From Rhodoligotrophos defluvii (GTDB lineage: Bacteria > Pseudomonadota > Alphaproteobacteria > Rhizobiales > Im1): a stretch of DNA of 64,000 nucleotides. The position numbers were made by a program, and so were the translations under genes. How positions within the stretch are numbered: the first letter of the stretch is position 1; every line of letters begins with the position of its first letter. Shown here one piece after another: positions 17,554 through 25,005 of the stretch. The notes below the pieces were generated by a model. It had not been told where the DNA came from. It made no database searches and saw only the letters and a program-made list of their open reading frames with translations. Where the stretch lies: contig NZ_SZZM01000001.1 in assembly GCF_005281615.1 (NCBI RefSeq), positions 1,167,001 through 1,231,000 of the forward strand, given 5' to 3'.

Positions 17554-17883
17554 ATGTCCGAGCAGAACACCGTGCTCGTCAGCGGCTATGCCCAAGCGCC
17601 GAGGGGCACGGGCATGGCGGAGACCATGACATGGATCGGTGTCGTGCTGGAGGTCGACTGCACCACCCACGCCATCGTCGCCGCGGATGCGACCTTCATC
17701 ACGGATCTGGCGCGTGACTTCCTGCGCCGCACCATCATTGGCTACAAGCTGACGGACGGCCTGGAAGGACTGCTCAAGCTGGTGGACAGGAAAATGCATA
17801 CGCCCTCAAAACACGCGCTTCAGGTTGCGCTGCAGGCCGCCTTCCAGCGCTATGTGGAATTCCGACAATCGGGCAAGGGCTGA
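17554..17883 (+). CDS. DUF3870 domain protein
   Basis: 109-residue protein with the DUF3870 pattern: VLVSGYAQAPRGT, IGVVLEVDCTTHAIVAADAT, and a C-terminal helix starting SKHALQVALQAAFQRY. Function is unknown; homologues often lie next to amino-acid or carboxylate catabolic genes. The start ATG 17554 follows GGGAGAGCGA. Its last 26 codons overlap, on the opposite strand, the end of the 2-nitropropane-dioxygenase-like gene by 78 nt, an unusually long tail-to-tail overlap. Confidence 0.75.
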   Translation: MSEQNTVLVSGYAQAPRGTGMAETMTWIGVVLEVDCTTHAIVAADATFITDLARDFLRRTIIGYKLTDGLEGLLKLVDRKMHTPSKHALQVALQAAFQRYVEFRQSGKG

Positions 17884-18801
17884 GCGGCACTCGTCGACGA
17901 GCCGCTCCGTCAGCGCTGCTGCGCCGGGCAGATCCCCGATGAGACCGGCGCTCTGACCGGCCTCCAGCTTGCCATTGTCGACGTCGCCTTCAAGCGCGGC
18001 GAGCTTGAGTGAGCTTTGTGCAAAAATGCCTCGCCGCACCTCGATATCGGCGCCGGCCGCCTCGCTCTCCAGGTAACGCGCTGAAAAGCGGTTGGCGATC
18101 ATCCGGATCGGCGACAGGCCCTTGCCGACCAGGGCCGTGTCCGCGATGCCCGCCGCGAGCACCGCCTGCTTATAGGCATCGTGCACGCCCGCCTCCCGCG
18201 TGGCGAGATAGCGCGTGCCCAGCTGGGCTGCGTCCGCGCCCAGCGCCAGCATCGCGGCGATGCCGGCCCCGTCGGCAATCCCGCCGCCGGCAATCAGGAT
18301 CGCCTCGGGCGCAGCCTTCGCGACCGCCCGCACCAGCACAAGCGTCGAGACCTGATCCGGCGGCGGATGTCCGCCGGCCTCGCCACCCACCACCACGATG
18401 GCATCGACACCGGCCTCCAGCGCCTTCAATGCATGGCGCTCGGAGGCGACCACGTGGATGCACTTCACCCCTGCCGCCTTGAAGCGCTCCACATACTGCT
18501 TCGGCCCACCCTGCGAGGCGATCAGGATCGGTGCTTTCTCTTCGAGCACGATGTCGAGAACCTCGCCAGCCCGCGGCCGATAGAGCGGGACGTTGACGGC
18601 GAAGGGGCGGTGGGTCGCCTGTTTCAAAGCGCGCAGAGCGGCACGGAAATCCTCGACGAACATCGGTCCGGCCGCGAGCACGCCGAGGCCGCCGGCATTC
18701 GACACCGCCGCCGGCAAGGCGACGTTGGACGAGGCCCAGCTCATGCCGGCCTGGACGATCGGATAGGCAACCCCGAACGCCTCGGTGAAGCGCGTTCTCA
18801 T
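17806..18801 (-). CDS. Nitronate monooxygenase/2-nitropropane dioxygenase-like flavoprotein
   Basis: 331-residue FMN-dependent TIM-barrel protein of the NMO/FabK family. Features: QAGMSWASSNVALPAAVSNAGGLGVLA at the N-terminus, VVVGGEAGGHPPP with the family histidine, and the FMN-phosphate loop AGGGIADG followed by GADAAQLGTRYLATREA. The start at 18801 is supported by GGAGGTGACATC directly upstream. It overlaps the acyl-CoA ligase stop by 4 nt, so ligase and flavoprotein are one unit; such pairs may reduce an enoyl-CoA, but nitronate oxidation is equally possible. Confidence 0.82.
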   Translation of the reverse strand: MRTRFTEAFGVAYPIVQAGMSWASSNVALPAAVSNAGGLGVLAAGPMFVEDFRAALRALKQATHRPFAVNVPLYRPRAGEVLDIVLEEKAPILIASQGGPKQYVERFKAAGVKCIHVVASERHALKALEAGVDAIVVVGGEAGGHPPPDQVSTLVLVRAVAKAAPEAILIAGGGIADGAGIAAMLALGADAAQLGTRYLATREAGVHDAYKQAVLAAGIADTALVGKGLSPIRMIANRFSARYLESEAAGADIEVRRGIFAQSSLKLAALEGDVDNGKLEAGQSAGLIGDLPGAAALTERLVDECRSALARLSEFHIALEGGLQRNLKRVF

Positions 18802-20447
18802 GATGTCACCTCCGGGCGGGCGAGGCCGAAGTGCTTCAGCGCATGCTCGATGAGCAGGCGCTTGGGAACCTTTGCACTTGCCGTCAGGCCGATCGCATCG
18901 AAGCTCTCGATCACCGCGATGTGCCTGGGCATCTTGAAGCCGGCGAGCCGTGCGCGCGCCCATTCCGTCAGTTCCTCGGCGGTCAGGACCTCGCCCTCGC
19001 GCGGTACCACATAGGCGCCCGGCACCTCGATCAACCGCGGATCCGGCAAGGCAAAGACCTGCGCCTGCCGCACCTTGGGATGGCCGTTGAGCACGTCTTC
19101 GACCTCAGCCGGCGCCACATTCTCCCCGCCCACGCGGATGAGCTCCTTCAGCCGGCCCACGAAGGCAAAGCGCCCATCGGCGCGCATCACGCCGATATCG
19201 CCCGTCTTCAGGAAGCCGTCGGGCGTGATGGTGGCGCGAGTCGCCTCGGCATTGTTGTAGTAGCCCTTCATCACGCACCAGCCGCGCACCCGGATCTCCC
19301 CGCGCTCGCCTGCAGGAAGCGCCTCATCGGTTGCGGGATCGCAGATGCGCACCTCAAGCCCCGGATGCGGCCGCATCCAGCCGGCGATGCGATCGTCCAG
19401 CGGATCGCGGTGGTCCGAAGCCAGAATGTTGGGCGAGGCTTCCGACAAGCCATAGGCCGTGATCGTTTCGGTCGCGCCAAACGCCTCCACGATGCGCTTC
19501 ATGATGGTGGGACTGACGGCCGCCCAGCCGCCCCGCAGGGTATAGCCGCGCGGCCGGAACTCCGGGCTGTTCAGCATCATCAGATACATGGTGTCGTTTC
19601 CGGAGGTGAGCGTGCAGCGCTCCCCGGTGATAAGCTTCAGCGCATCTTCGCCGGTGAAGCGCTTCATCGTGACCAGCGTGGTCATGTGAACACTCGCCAG
19701 CACCACGGCGAGCGTTGAGCCTGCCACGTGGAAGAAGGGGCGCGCGCTCAAATAGCGGTCCTGCGGCCGCACGCCCATGCGCAGGCCGACGAAATACGCA
19801 TCCGTCACCATGTTGCGATGGGTGAGCAGCACGGCCTTCGGAAAGGATGTGGAGCCCGAGGTGAACTGGATAAGGGCGGCGTCATCCGGTGCGGGCGGCG
19901 CCGGAAGCTGGTAGCCGCGGCCATGCTCGAGAAAGGCCGTGAAGGTCTCGCAAGCGGCGGGGGCGGCGCCGATGACGACCACTTTCGCCAGTGCCGGCAG
20001 CTCAGGCGAGGGAAGAGCACGGTCCACACCCGGACAGATCTGCCGGAGCACCTTAAGAAAATCGATCTTGAGCAAGCTTTCGACGGTGATCAGCAGGCGT
20101 GCATCGGACAGCTTCAGCTGGACCGCGATCTCGGCGGGCGACAGCCGGGTGTTGATCGGCACGCAGACGGCACCGATCCTGACGATGCCGTAGAAGACGG
20201 CCACCCATTCGACCTCGTTGCCGGCGCAAAGCGCCACGTGGTCGCCCGCCCTGATGCCGGCCCCCACGAGCGCCCGCGCGACGCGAAGGCTTTCGTCCTG
20301 TAGCGCCGCATAGGTGATGCGGTTCTTCCCCTCGACCACCGCTTCGCGCGCCGGCTCCCGTTGCGCCGCCCTGTCCAGGGCGGCTGGGATGGTCGCGGGA
20401 ATATCGGGAAACCGGTCGCTGACCGATAGGTCCGAGCTGTGCTCCAT
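18798..20447 (-). CDS. AMP-dependent acyl-CoA synthetase/ligase
   Basis: 549-residue ANL-superfamily ligase making an acyl-CoA from a free acid, ATP and CoA. Motifs: FTSGSTSFPKAVLLTHRN (phosphate loop), AYGLSEASP, FLKTGDIGVM, GRLKELIRVGGENVAPAEVE (hinge) and the C-terminal lysine in ASAKVPKR. The ATG at 20447 is preferred, with GGAGAGG 12 nt upstream. The in-frame ATG at 20489 lies inside a terminator-like hairpin, so it is unlikely. The hairpin ends 23 nt before the start, suggesting control by premature termination. Substrate unknown. Confidence 0.87.
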   Translation of the reverse strand: MEHSSDLSVSDRFPDIPATIPAALDRAAQREPAREAVVEGKNRITYAALQDESLRVARALVGAGIRAGDHVALCAGNEVEWVAVFYGIVRIGAVCVPINTRLSPAEIAVQLKLSDARLLITVESLLKIDFLKVLRQICPGVDRALPSPELPALAKVVVIGAAPAACETFTAFLEHGRGYQLPAPPAPDDAALIQFTSGSTSFPKAVLLTHRNMVTDAYFVGLRMGVRPQDRYLSARPFFHVAGSTLAVVLASVHMTTLVTMKRFTGEDALKLITGERCTLTSGNDTMYLMMLNSPEFRPRGYTLRGGWAAVSPTIMKRIVEAFGATETITAYGLSEASPNILASDHRDPLDDRIAGWMRPHPGLEVRICDPATDEALPAGERGEIRVRGWCVMKGYYNNAEATRATITPDGFLKTGDIGVMRADGRFAFVGRLKELIRVGGENVAPAEVEDVLNGHPKVRQAQVFALPDPRLIEVPGAYVVPREGEVLTAEELTEWARARLAGFKMPRHIAVIESFDAIGLTASAKVPKRLLIEHALKHFGLARPEVTS

Positions 20448-20470
20448 GGTCACTTGGCGCCTCTCCAAAT

Positions 20471-20518
20471 AAAAAACCGGCGGTGCCATGGCGCTTTCGC
20501 CAAAGCATCCGCCGGTTT
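20471..20518 (-). terminator. Intrinsic-terminator-like hairpin just upstream of the acyl-CoA ligase start (possible attenuator)
   Basis: Read on the minus strand, a 10-bp perfect stem (AAACCGGCGG at 20509-20518 pairs with CCGCCGGTTT at 20474-20483) encloses a second small stem GGCG/CGCC (20490-20493 with 20498-20501). The RNA continues UUUUUUAUUUGGAG. This is a canonical GC stem plus U tract. It is only 23 nt from the ligase ATG, leaving no room for a promoter after it. It either ends the lysR transcript or is the decision hairpin of a regulated leader. Confidence 0.7.
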
Positions 20519-20652
20519 GAATTCCTTCACATGCGCCGTAGGCACTCGCGCCGCGGCTTTCTCAGTACGGCGCCGGAAACTCTCCTAGCTCCGGCTTGAA
20601 TGCCGTCCGGCCGTGGCCTTGTCAAGACCGGCCCGCCCAGCTGTGCCGTCGA

Positions 20653-21540
20653 CTACGCCATTTCGGTCATCTTCTGGATGATCCAATCGCGGAATGCCCG
20701 GCCCGCCGCCAGCTCTCGCGCGTTTTTCGGCCAAACCAGATAATAGGCATAACGGGCCGGAATCTCGGTCGCAAATAGACGCTCGAGCCGGCCGGCACGC
20801 AGATCATCGCGTACGAGAAGGCTACGGACGAGCGCCACGCCCTGCCCCTCGGTCGCAGCCGTGATCATATCGCTCAGGTTGTCGAAGCGTGGACCGCGGT
20901 CCACGACACGGCGGCGGGCGCCGGCAGCGGTGAGCCAAGCCGGCCAATACTCGTGCCTGGCATCGGCATCGCGTAACAGAGGCAGACCGAAGATCTCGTC
21001 GACGCTCTCGAGAGGCTGCGACACGAGATCGGGCCGGCAGACCGGAAAGACATTCTCGCGAAACAAGAGCTCACAGCTGACGCCGCGCCAGCGGCCGCCG
21101 CCGTAGAGAATGCCGAGATCGGCGCCGCAGGTCTCAACATCGGAGGGCTCGAATGCCGGATAGATCGAAACGTCTATGTCGGGATAAAGCGCGTGGAACA
21201 AGGGCAGTCGCGACACGAGCCAGCGGGCGCTGAGCGAAGGGACCACCGCGACGGCCAGCTCACGCGGCCGCGCATCGCCGTGCATGCGATCGGCCGCCTC
21301 GCCAATCAGGTCCAGGGCCTGGCGCACCGCCGGAGCAAACAGTTCACCGGCGCTCGTCAAAGCAAGACGCCGAGGCAGCCGCCTGAAGAGCGGCCTGCCC
21401 AACGCGCTCTCCAGCAGCTGAATCTGCTGGCTCACCGCCGACTGTGTGATGTTGAGCTCGCGAGCTGCCGCCGTGAAGCTTCCGAGGCGCGTCGCAGCTT
21501 CGAACGCTCTCAGCGTCTGCAACGGTGGGAGGCGCGACAT
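20653..21540 (-). CDS. LysR family transcriptional regulator (GcvA-like)
   Basis: 295-residue regulator. The HTH is at residues 8-67 (LQTLRAFEAATRLGSFTAAARELNITQSAVSQQIQLLE), and the effector domain has the GcvA-subgroup features VVPSLSARWLVSRLPLF and DLGILYGGGRW. It is divergent from the sarcosine-oxidase-like gene at 21681, with a candidate operator between them (21556-21586). The divergent operon is its most likely target, with an amino acid or methylated amine as effector by inference. Confidence 0.9.
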   Translation of the reverse strand: MSRLPPLQTLRAFEAATRLGSFTAAARELNITQSAVSQQIQLLESALGRPLFRRLPRRLALTSAGELFAPAVRQALDLIGEAADRMHGDARPRELAVAVVPSLSARWLVSRLPLFHALYPDIDVSIYPAFEPSDVETCGADLGILYGGGRWRGVSCELLFRENVFPVCRPDLVSQPLESVDEIFGLPLLRDADARHEYWPAWLTAAGARRRVVDRGPRFDNLSDMITAATEGQGVALVRSLLVRDDLRAGRLERLFATEIPARYAYYLVWPKNARELAAGRAFRDWIIQKMTEMA

Positions 21541-21555
21541 CCTGCCAATCCATAA

Positions 21556-21586
21556 GCAATCCTAATGCAGCTTGATTAGGAATTGC
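21556..21586. promoter_or_regulatory. Inverted repeat between lysR and the amine oxidase gene (putative LysR site)
   Basis: GCAAT-CCTAAT (21556-21566) and ATTAGG-A-ATTGC (21575-21586) form an 11-bp inverted repeat with one bulged A and an 8-nt spacer. The size and spacing suit a LysR recognition site. It is 15 nt from the lysR start and 95 nt from the oxidase start, the usual position for an autoregulatory and activating site. Confidence 0.5.
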
Positions 21587-21680
21587 CGTTTGTCAAGGCA
21601 AAGAAGTTCCGTTGCTATGGCAACGAGCCGGCCGTAACACCCACTGCAACAGGCCGAGTTCCGCCGAAAGAGGCCTTGGA

Positions 21681-22841
21681 ATGAGCTCCCTTACGCGCTT
21701 CGATGTTGCGGTGATCGGCGGCGGTGTCATGGGCTGTGCGGCAGCTCGCGCGCTCGCCCTGCGAAAGCAGCGCGTCGTGCTCTTCGAGAAGGCCCATCTC
21801 GGTCATACAGGTGGCAGCTCGCACGGCCGCTCGCGCATCATTCGCCTCGCCTATGCCCATACCGCTTATATCGCGCTCAGCCGCGCAGCCTATCCTGCCT
21901 GGGAGCGGCTGAGCGAGGAGGCGGGCGAGCCGCTCATGCGCATCACGGGCGGGCTCGATCTGGCCTTCGCCCCGGTGGAGTCGTGGCACGAGACGGCGAG
22001 AGCCATGACCGCCGCCGGCGTTCCTTACGAGGTCCTCGACCGAGACGAGATCGCGCGCCGCTTCCCGCAGTTCCGCCTGCCCGAGGGCACGAGAGCCCTC
22101 CTGCAGCCAGATGCCGGCGTGCTCCATGCGGACCGCTGCCTGCACGCGCTCGCCGCGGCTGCACGGCGCGCGGGCGTGAATCTCCGGGAGCACGAGGAGG
22201 TCCTGTCTATCAAGCCGCTTGCAAACGGCGTCGAGCTGCAGACACCGCAAGCGGCTTACGGTGCCGATCGTCTGGTGATCGCCGCAGGCGCCGCGACGGA
22301 CAAGCTGCTGCAACCGCTCGGTTGCACATTGCCGATCAGCGCCTCCAAGGAACAGGTCGTCTTCTTCCGTCCGCACGACCCGGCACTTCACGGTCCCGAT
22401 CGCTTGCCGGTGTTCATCTTCCATTTGGGCGGCCGGCGCCTCGCCTCCGGTTTCCCGCTCCTCCGCGAGGACGGCCTCAAGCTGATGATCGAAAACAAGC
22501 GTCCGGCCCTCGACGGCGACAACGCGATCGATCGAGCGCTTCTCGAACGGCTGAAAGCCGAGGTCCGGCGTATCCTGCCAGGCCTCGACGCCCAAGCCGC
22601 CCGCGCGGAAACCTGCCGCTACACCCTCACGCCGGACGAGGACTTCATCCTCGATCGCCATCCTGCCTATCCGCATGTCGTGATCGCCTCGCCCTGCTCG
22701 GGTCACGGTTTCAAGTTCGCCCCGCTGTTTGGCGAGGTGCTGGCGGACCTCGCCATGGACGGAACGCCTTCGATCGACCTCGATCTCTTCCGCATCGATC
22801 GGCCGGCGCTCCGCCCGTCGGCTCGGAGCGCAACGGCATGA
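21681..22841 (+). CDS. FAD-dependent oxidoreductase, monomeric sarcosine oxidase/N-methyl amino acid oxidase type
   Basis: 386-residue flavoenzyme oxidising a secondary amine, probably an N-methyl amino acid, to aldehyde plus primary amine with O2. The dinucleotide motif DVAVIGGGVMGCAAARALA is followed by FEKAHLGHTGGSSHGRSR. C312 in ETCRYTLTPDEDF is placed like the cysteine that covalently holds FAD in monomeric sarcosine oxidase (Cys315), and SGHGFKFAPLFGEVLADL is the family C-terminal segment. The start at 21681 follows AAAGAGG by 7 nt. It heads a plus-strand operon with an amino-acid ABC binding protein and permease. Confidence 0.88.
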   Translation: MSSLTRFDVAVIGGGVMGCAAARALALRKQRVVLFEKAHLGHTGGSSHGRSRIIRLAYAHTAYIALSRAAYPAWERLSEEAGEPLMRITGGLDLAFAPVESWHETARAMTAAGVPYEVLDRDEIARRFPQFRLPEGTRALLQPDAGVLHADRCLHALAAAARRAGVNLREHEEVLSIKPLANGVELQTPQAAYGADRLVIAAGAATDKLLQPLGCTLPISASKEQVVFFRPHDPALHGPDRLPVFIFHLGGRRLASGFPLLREDGLKLMIENKRPALDGDNAIDRALLERLKAEVRRILPGLDAQAARAETCRYTLTPDEDFILDRHPAYPHVVIASPCSGHGFKFAPLFGEVLADLAMDGTPSIDLDLFRIDRPALRPSARSATA

Positions 22842-22957
22842 GTCTGCACGAGCCCATCACCGACCCGCACGGCACGACCGCTACCGCCATCGTGGGATCT
22901 GCGGGACTGGAGGCGATCCAGACGAGCCTTACAAGAGAAAGAAGGGGAGAACCATGA
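22838..22957 (+). CDS. Small ORF (39 aa) coupled by ATGA overlaps at both ends
   Basis: This open frame starts at an ATG overlapping the oxidoreductase stop (22838-22841). Its own stop overlaps the start of the binding-protein gene (22954-22957). GGAG lies 9 nt before its ATG. The 39-residue product has no recognised domain, signal peptide or membrane segment (it begins MSLHEPITDPHGTT). Its most probable role is to couple translation of the two flanking genes; a real small protein is possible. The double overlap is what raises it above chance. Confidence 0.4.
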   Translation: MSLHEPITDPHGTTATAIVGSAGLEAIQTSLTRERRGEP

Positions 22958-23718
22958 AATCGCGATTTCTCATTGCGGTCAGCCTCATCCTGGCGATTGC
23001 CGCGCCAACTGCAGCGCGCGACCTTGAAGCAGTGAAAGCATCCGGTACGATCAAGATAGCGACCGAGGGCGCCACCCCGCCGTTCAACTTCTTCAAAGGC
23101 AAGGAGCTCACCGGGTTTGACGTCGAGCTCGGCAATGCCATCGCCGAGAAGCTTGGGGTCACGCCGGAATGGGTGACCCTCTCCTTCGATGCCCTTCTCG
23201 TCGGGCTCGGACAGGACCGCTACGATCTCGTCGTCGCAGGGCACGGCATTACGCCGGAGCGGCAGAAAGCCGTCGACTTCAGCATCCCCTATGTCTGCAG
23301 CGGCGCTGCCATTGTCGCCAAGCCGGGCGGTGCCCAGACGGCCGCCGACCTCCGCGGCAAGGTCGTTGGGGTGCAGGTCGGCACCACCTATCTCGCGGCC
23401 GTGCGGGAGGTGCCTGGCGTGAAGGAGGTGAGGACGTTCCCGAAGGATACCGATGCCCTCCAGAACTTGCTCGCCGGTCGCACCGAGGTGTGGATCTCCG
23501 ACAAGCTCACTGCCCTCGATGCCGCCTCCAAGAACCCCGAGGCGAAGCTCGCGATCGGCGATCTCCTTTATGAGGAACGCTACGGCATGGCGTTCAAGAA
23601 GGGAAATGACAGCCTGCGCAACGCGGTCAACGACGCACTCGAGCAGGTTTTCGCGGATGGCACCTACGCCAGGATCTCCGAGGGCTATTTCAAACGTGAC
23701 ATCCGCTGCCCCGATTGA
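22954..23718 (+). CDS. Amino-acid ABC transporter substrate-binding protein
   Basis: 254-residue periplasmic binding protein (SBP_bac_3 type) with a signal peptide (MKSRFLIAVSLILAIAAPTA). The ligand-contact segments TEGATPPFNFF and ELTGFDVELGNAIAEKLG are typical of polar amino acid binders, followed by VAGHGITPERQKAVDFSIPY. The ATG 22954 has AAGGGGAG upstream. A longer open frame from 22729 is not used because it would displace the signal peptide. It serves the permease encoded 30 nt downstream. No ATPase is encoded in this cluster. Confidence 0.9.
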   Translation: MKSRFLIAVSLILAIAAPTAARDLEAVKASGTIKIATEGATPPFNFFKGKELTGFDVELGNAIAEKLGVTPEWVTLSFDALLVGLGQDRYDLVVAGHGITPERQKAVDFSIPYVCSGAAIVAKPGGAQTAADLRGKVVGVQVGTTYLAAVREVPGVKEVRTFPKDTDALQNLLAGRTEVWISDKLTALDAASKNPEAKLAIGDLLYEERYGMAFKKGNDSLRNAVNDALEQVFADGTYARISEGYFKRDIRCPD

Positions 23719-23748
23719 CGATCGGCGATGGGCGGATCAGGAGGGCGC

Positions 23749-24549
23749 ATGTCATCACCACCAGCGTCTCTTCCCGCACGGGCGAAGCCTTCGGTCGGCG
23801 CGAGGCTCCACGATGAAACATGGACAATGGTCGGCGCACTAGCCGGCCTCCTCGCCGTTCTCTGGGGCTTGCCCTTTCCGCTCGCTCTGATGCCCGAACC
23901 GATCGGACCGGCGGCCGTGCAGTTCGGCGAGGGCGCGCGCATGACCGTTCTCCTCACGCTCACTTCTGGCGGCGTCGGGCTTTTGGTCGGCATTGCGGTC
24001 GCGCTCGCTCGGCTTGCACGGCAGCCATGGCTGCAGCACGCGGCGGGCTTATACGTCTGGATCATGCGCGGGACGCCGCTCCTCGTTCAGATCCTGTTCG
24101 TCTATTTCACCCTGCCGGCGCTGCTGCCGGGTTTGGAACTCTCCGGCTTCTGGTCGGCAGTGCTGGCGCTCTCCGCGAATGTCGGCGCCTACAATTCCGA
24201 GGTCATCCGCGCCGGCATTCTCGCGATCCCACGCGGCCAGCGCGAGGCCGCCCAGGCGCTTGGGCTCGGTCCTATACAAGTGCTTCTGCTCGTCGTCTTA
24301 CCGCAAGCGGTGCGCCTTTCGCTGCCGCCCCTGGTCAACAACATCGTGGCGCTGCTCAAGGATTCGAGCCTTGCCTACGTCATCGGCGTCGTCGAACTCT
24401 CGCTCGTCGGCAACCGTGTGCAGGCGGAGAGCTTCCGCCCGGTCCCGGTCTTCATCACGGTCGCTGGCGTCTATCTCGCGCTCACCACGTTCCTGACCGC
24501 CTTCAGTCATGCGCTGGAACAGCGGCTGGCGCGGAGCGCCGCACGATGA
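23749..24549 (+). CDS. Amino-acid ABC transporter permease
   Basis: 266-residue permease of the HisM/GlnP family. An extended N-terminus precedes about five or six helices (MVGALAGLLAVLWGLPFPLA, then MTVLLTLTSGGVGLLVGIAV). The EAA loop is intact: EAAQALGLGPIQVLLLVVLPQ. The start at 23749 is preferred over 23728 since AGGAGGG is 4-5 nt upstream. A single permease implies a homodimer. The ATPase must come from elsewhere in the genome. Its stop overlaps a short ORF start (24546). Confidence 0.88.
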   Translation: MSSPPASLPARAKPSVGARLHDETWTMVGALAGLLAVLWGLPFPLALMPEPIGPAAVQFGEGARMTVLLTLTSGGVGLLVGIAVALARLARQPWLQHAAGLYVWIMRGTPLLVQILFVYFTLPALLPGLELSGFWSAVLALSANVGAYNSEVIRAGILAIPRGQREAAQALGLGPIQVLLLVVLPQAVRLSLPPLVNNIVALLKDSSLAYVIGVVELSLVGNRVQAESFRPVPVFITVAGVYLALTTFLTAFSHALEQRLARSAAR

Positions 24550-24647
24550 CCGTTCGGCATGCCGGTCCGGCCGATGCGGACGCCGGCATGATCGAACTGC
24601 AATGCGGCTCGCAGCATAATTCAGGTCCTCATAACGTCGGGTGTTAG
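24546..24647 (+). CDS. Small ORF (33 aa), possibly a remnant
   Basis: It begins at an ATG overlapping the permease stop (ATGA) and ends 4 nt before the next gene. The first residues MTVRHAGPADADAG resemble the start of GNAT acetyltransferases (pattern IRPATPADA), but the frame stops soon after. It could be the stump of a deleted acetyltransferase gene or only a spacer. No domain can be assigned. Confidence 0.25.
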   Translation: MTVRHAGPADADAGMIELQCGSQHNSGPHNVGC

Positions 24648-24651
24648 GGAA

Positions 24652-24993
24652 ATGACAGATACGCACGTGATCCTTCGCAAATGGTCCGGCCGGATCAGGA
24701 CCGCCGACGAGCAGGCTTATGTGGCCTATGTGCTCGGCACAGGTGGCGATGACTACGGAAGCACGCCGGGCAGTCTCGGCTATCAGATCCTGCTCCGAGA
24801 TCTCGGCGACGGGACAACTGAGGTGACGACGCTGAGCTGGTGGCAATCCATGGATGCGGTCCGCGCCTTTGCTGGCCCGCGGCCCGAGCTGGCGCGCTAT
24901 TATCCCGATGACGACCGCTTTCTGCTCGAGCGTCCGGAGCTCGTCGAGCACCACCGCGTGATGGCCTCGCATGGCAAGATCGGTCTGGCCTGA
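24652..24993 (+). CDS. Small ABM-like (antibiotic biosynthesis monooxygenase fold) protein
   Basis: 113-residue protein with a dimeric alpha/beta-barrel pattern: an N-terminal strand WSGRIRTADE, a central strand GYQILLRDLGDGTTEVTTLSWW and the helix SMDAVRAFAG, as in ABM/EthD-like proteins. Such domains act as small oxygenases, isomerases or heme binders, so no reaction is assigned. It is the last gene of the operon beginning with the FAD amine oxidase, with TTAGGGAA before its ATG. It converges on the Liv operon end at 25006. Confidence 0.65.
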   Translation: MTDTHVILRKWSGRIRTADEQAYVAYVLGTGGDDYGSTPGSLGYQILLRDLGDGTTEVTTLSWWQSMDAVRAFAGPRPELARYYPDDDRFLLERPELVEHHRVMASHGKIGLA

Positions 24994-25005
24994 GCCGCAG
25001 CTAGG

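Noticed and set aside
20487-20489. Upstream ATG as start of the acyl-CoA ligase
   Set aside because: It lies inside the terminator hairpin and lacks a ribosome site; ATG 20447 follows GGAGAGG and fits the family start.
20448-20600. Glycine or guanidine riboswitch in the ligase leader
   Set aside because: GGAGAG and GGCGCCG words are reminiscent, but the diagnostic conserved loops of those classes are not present.
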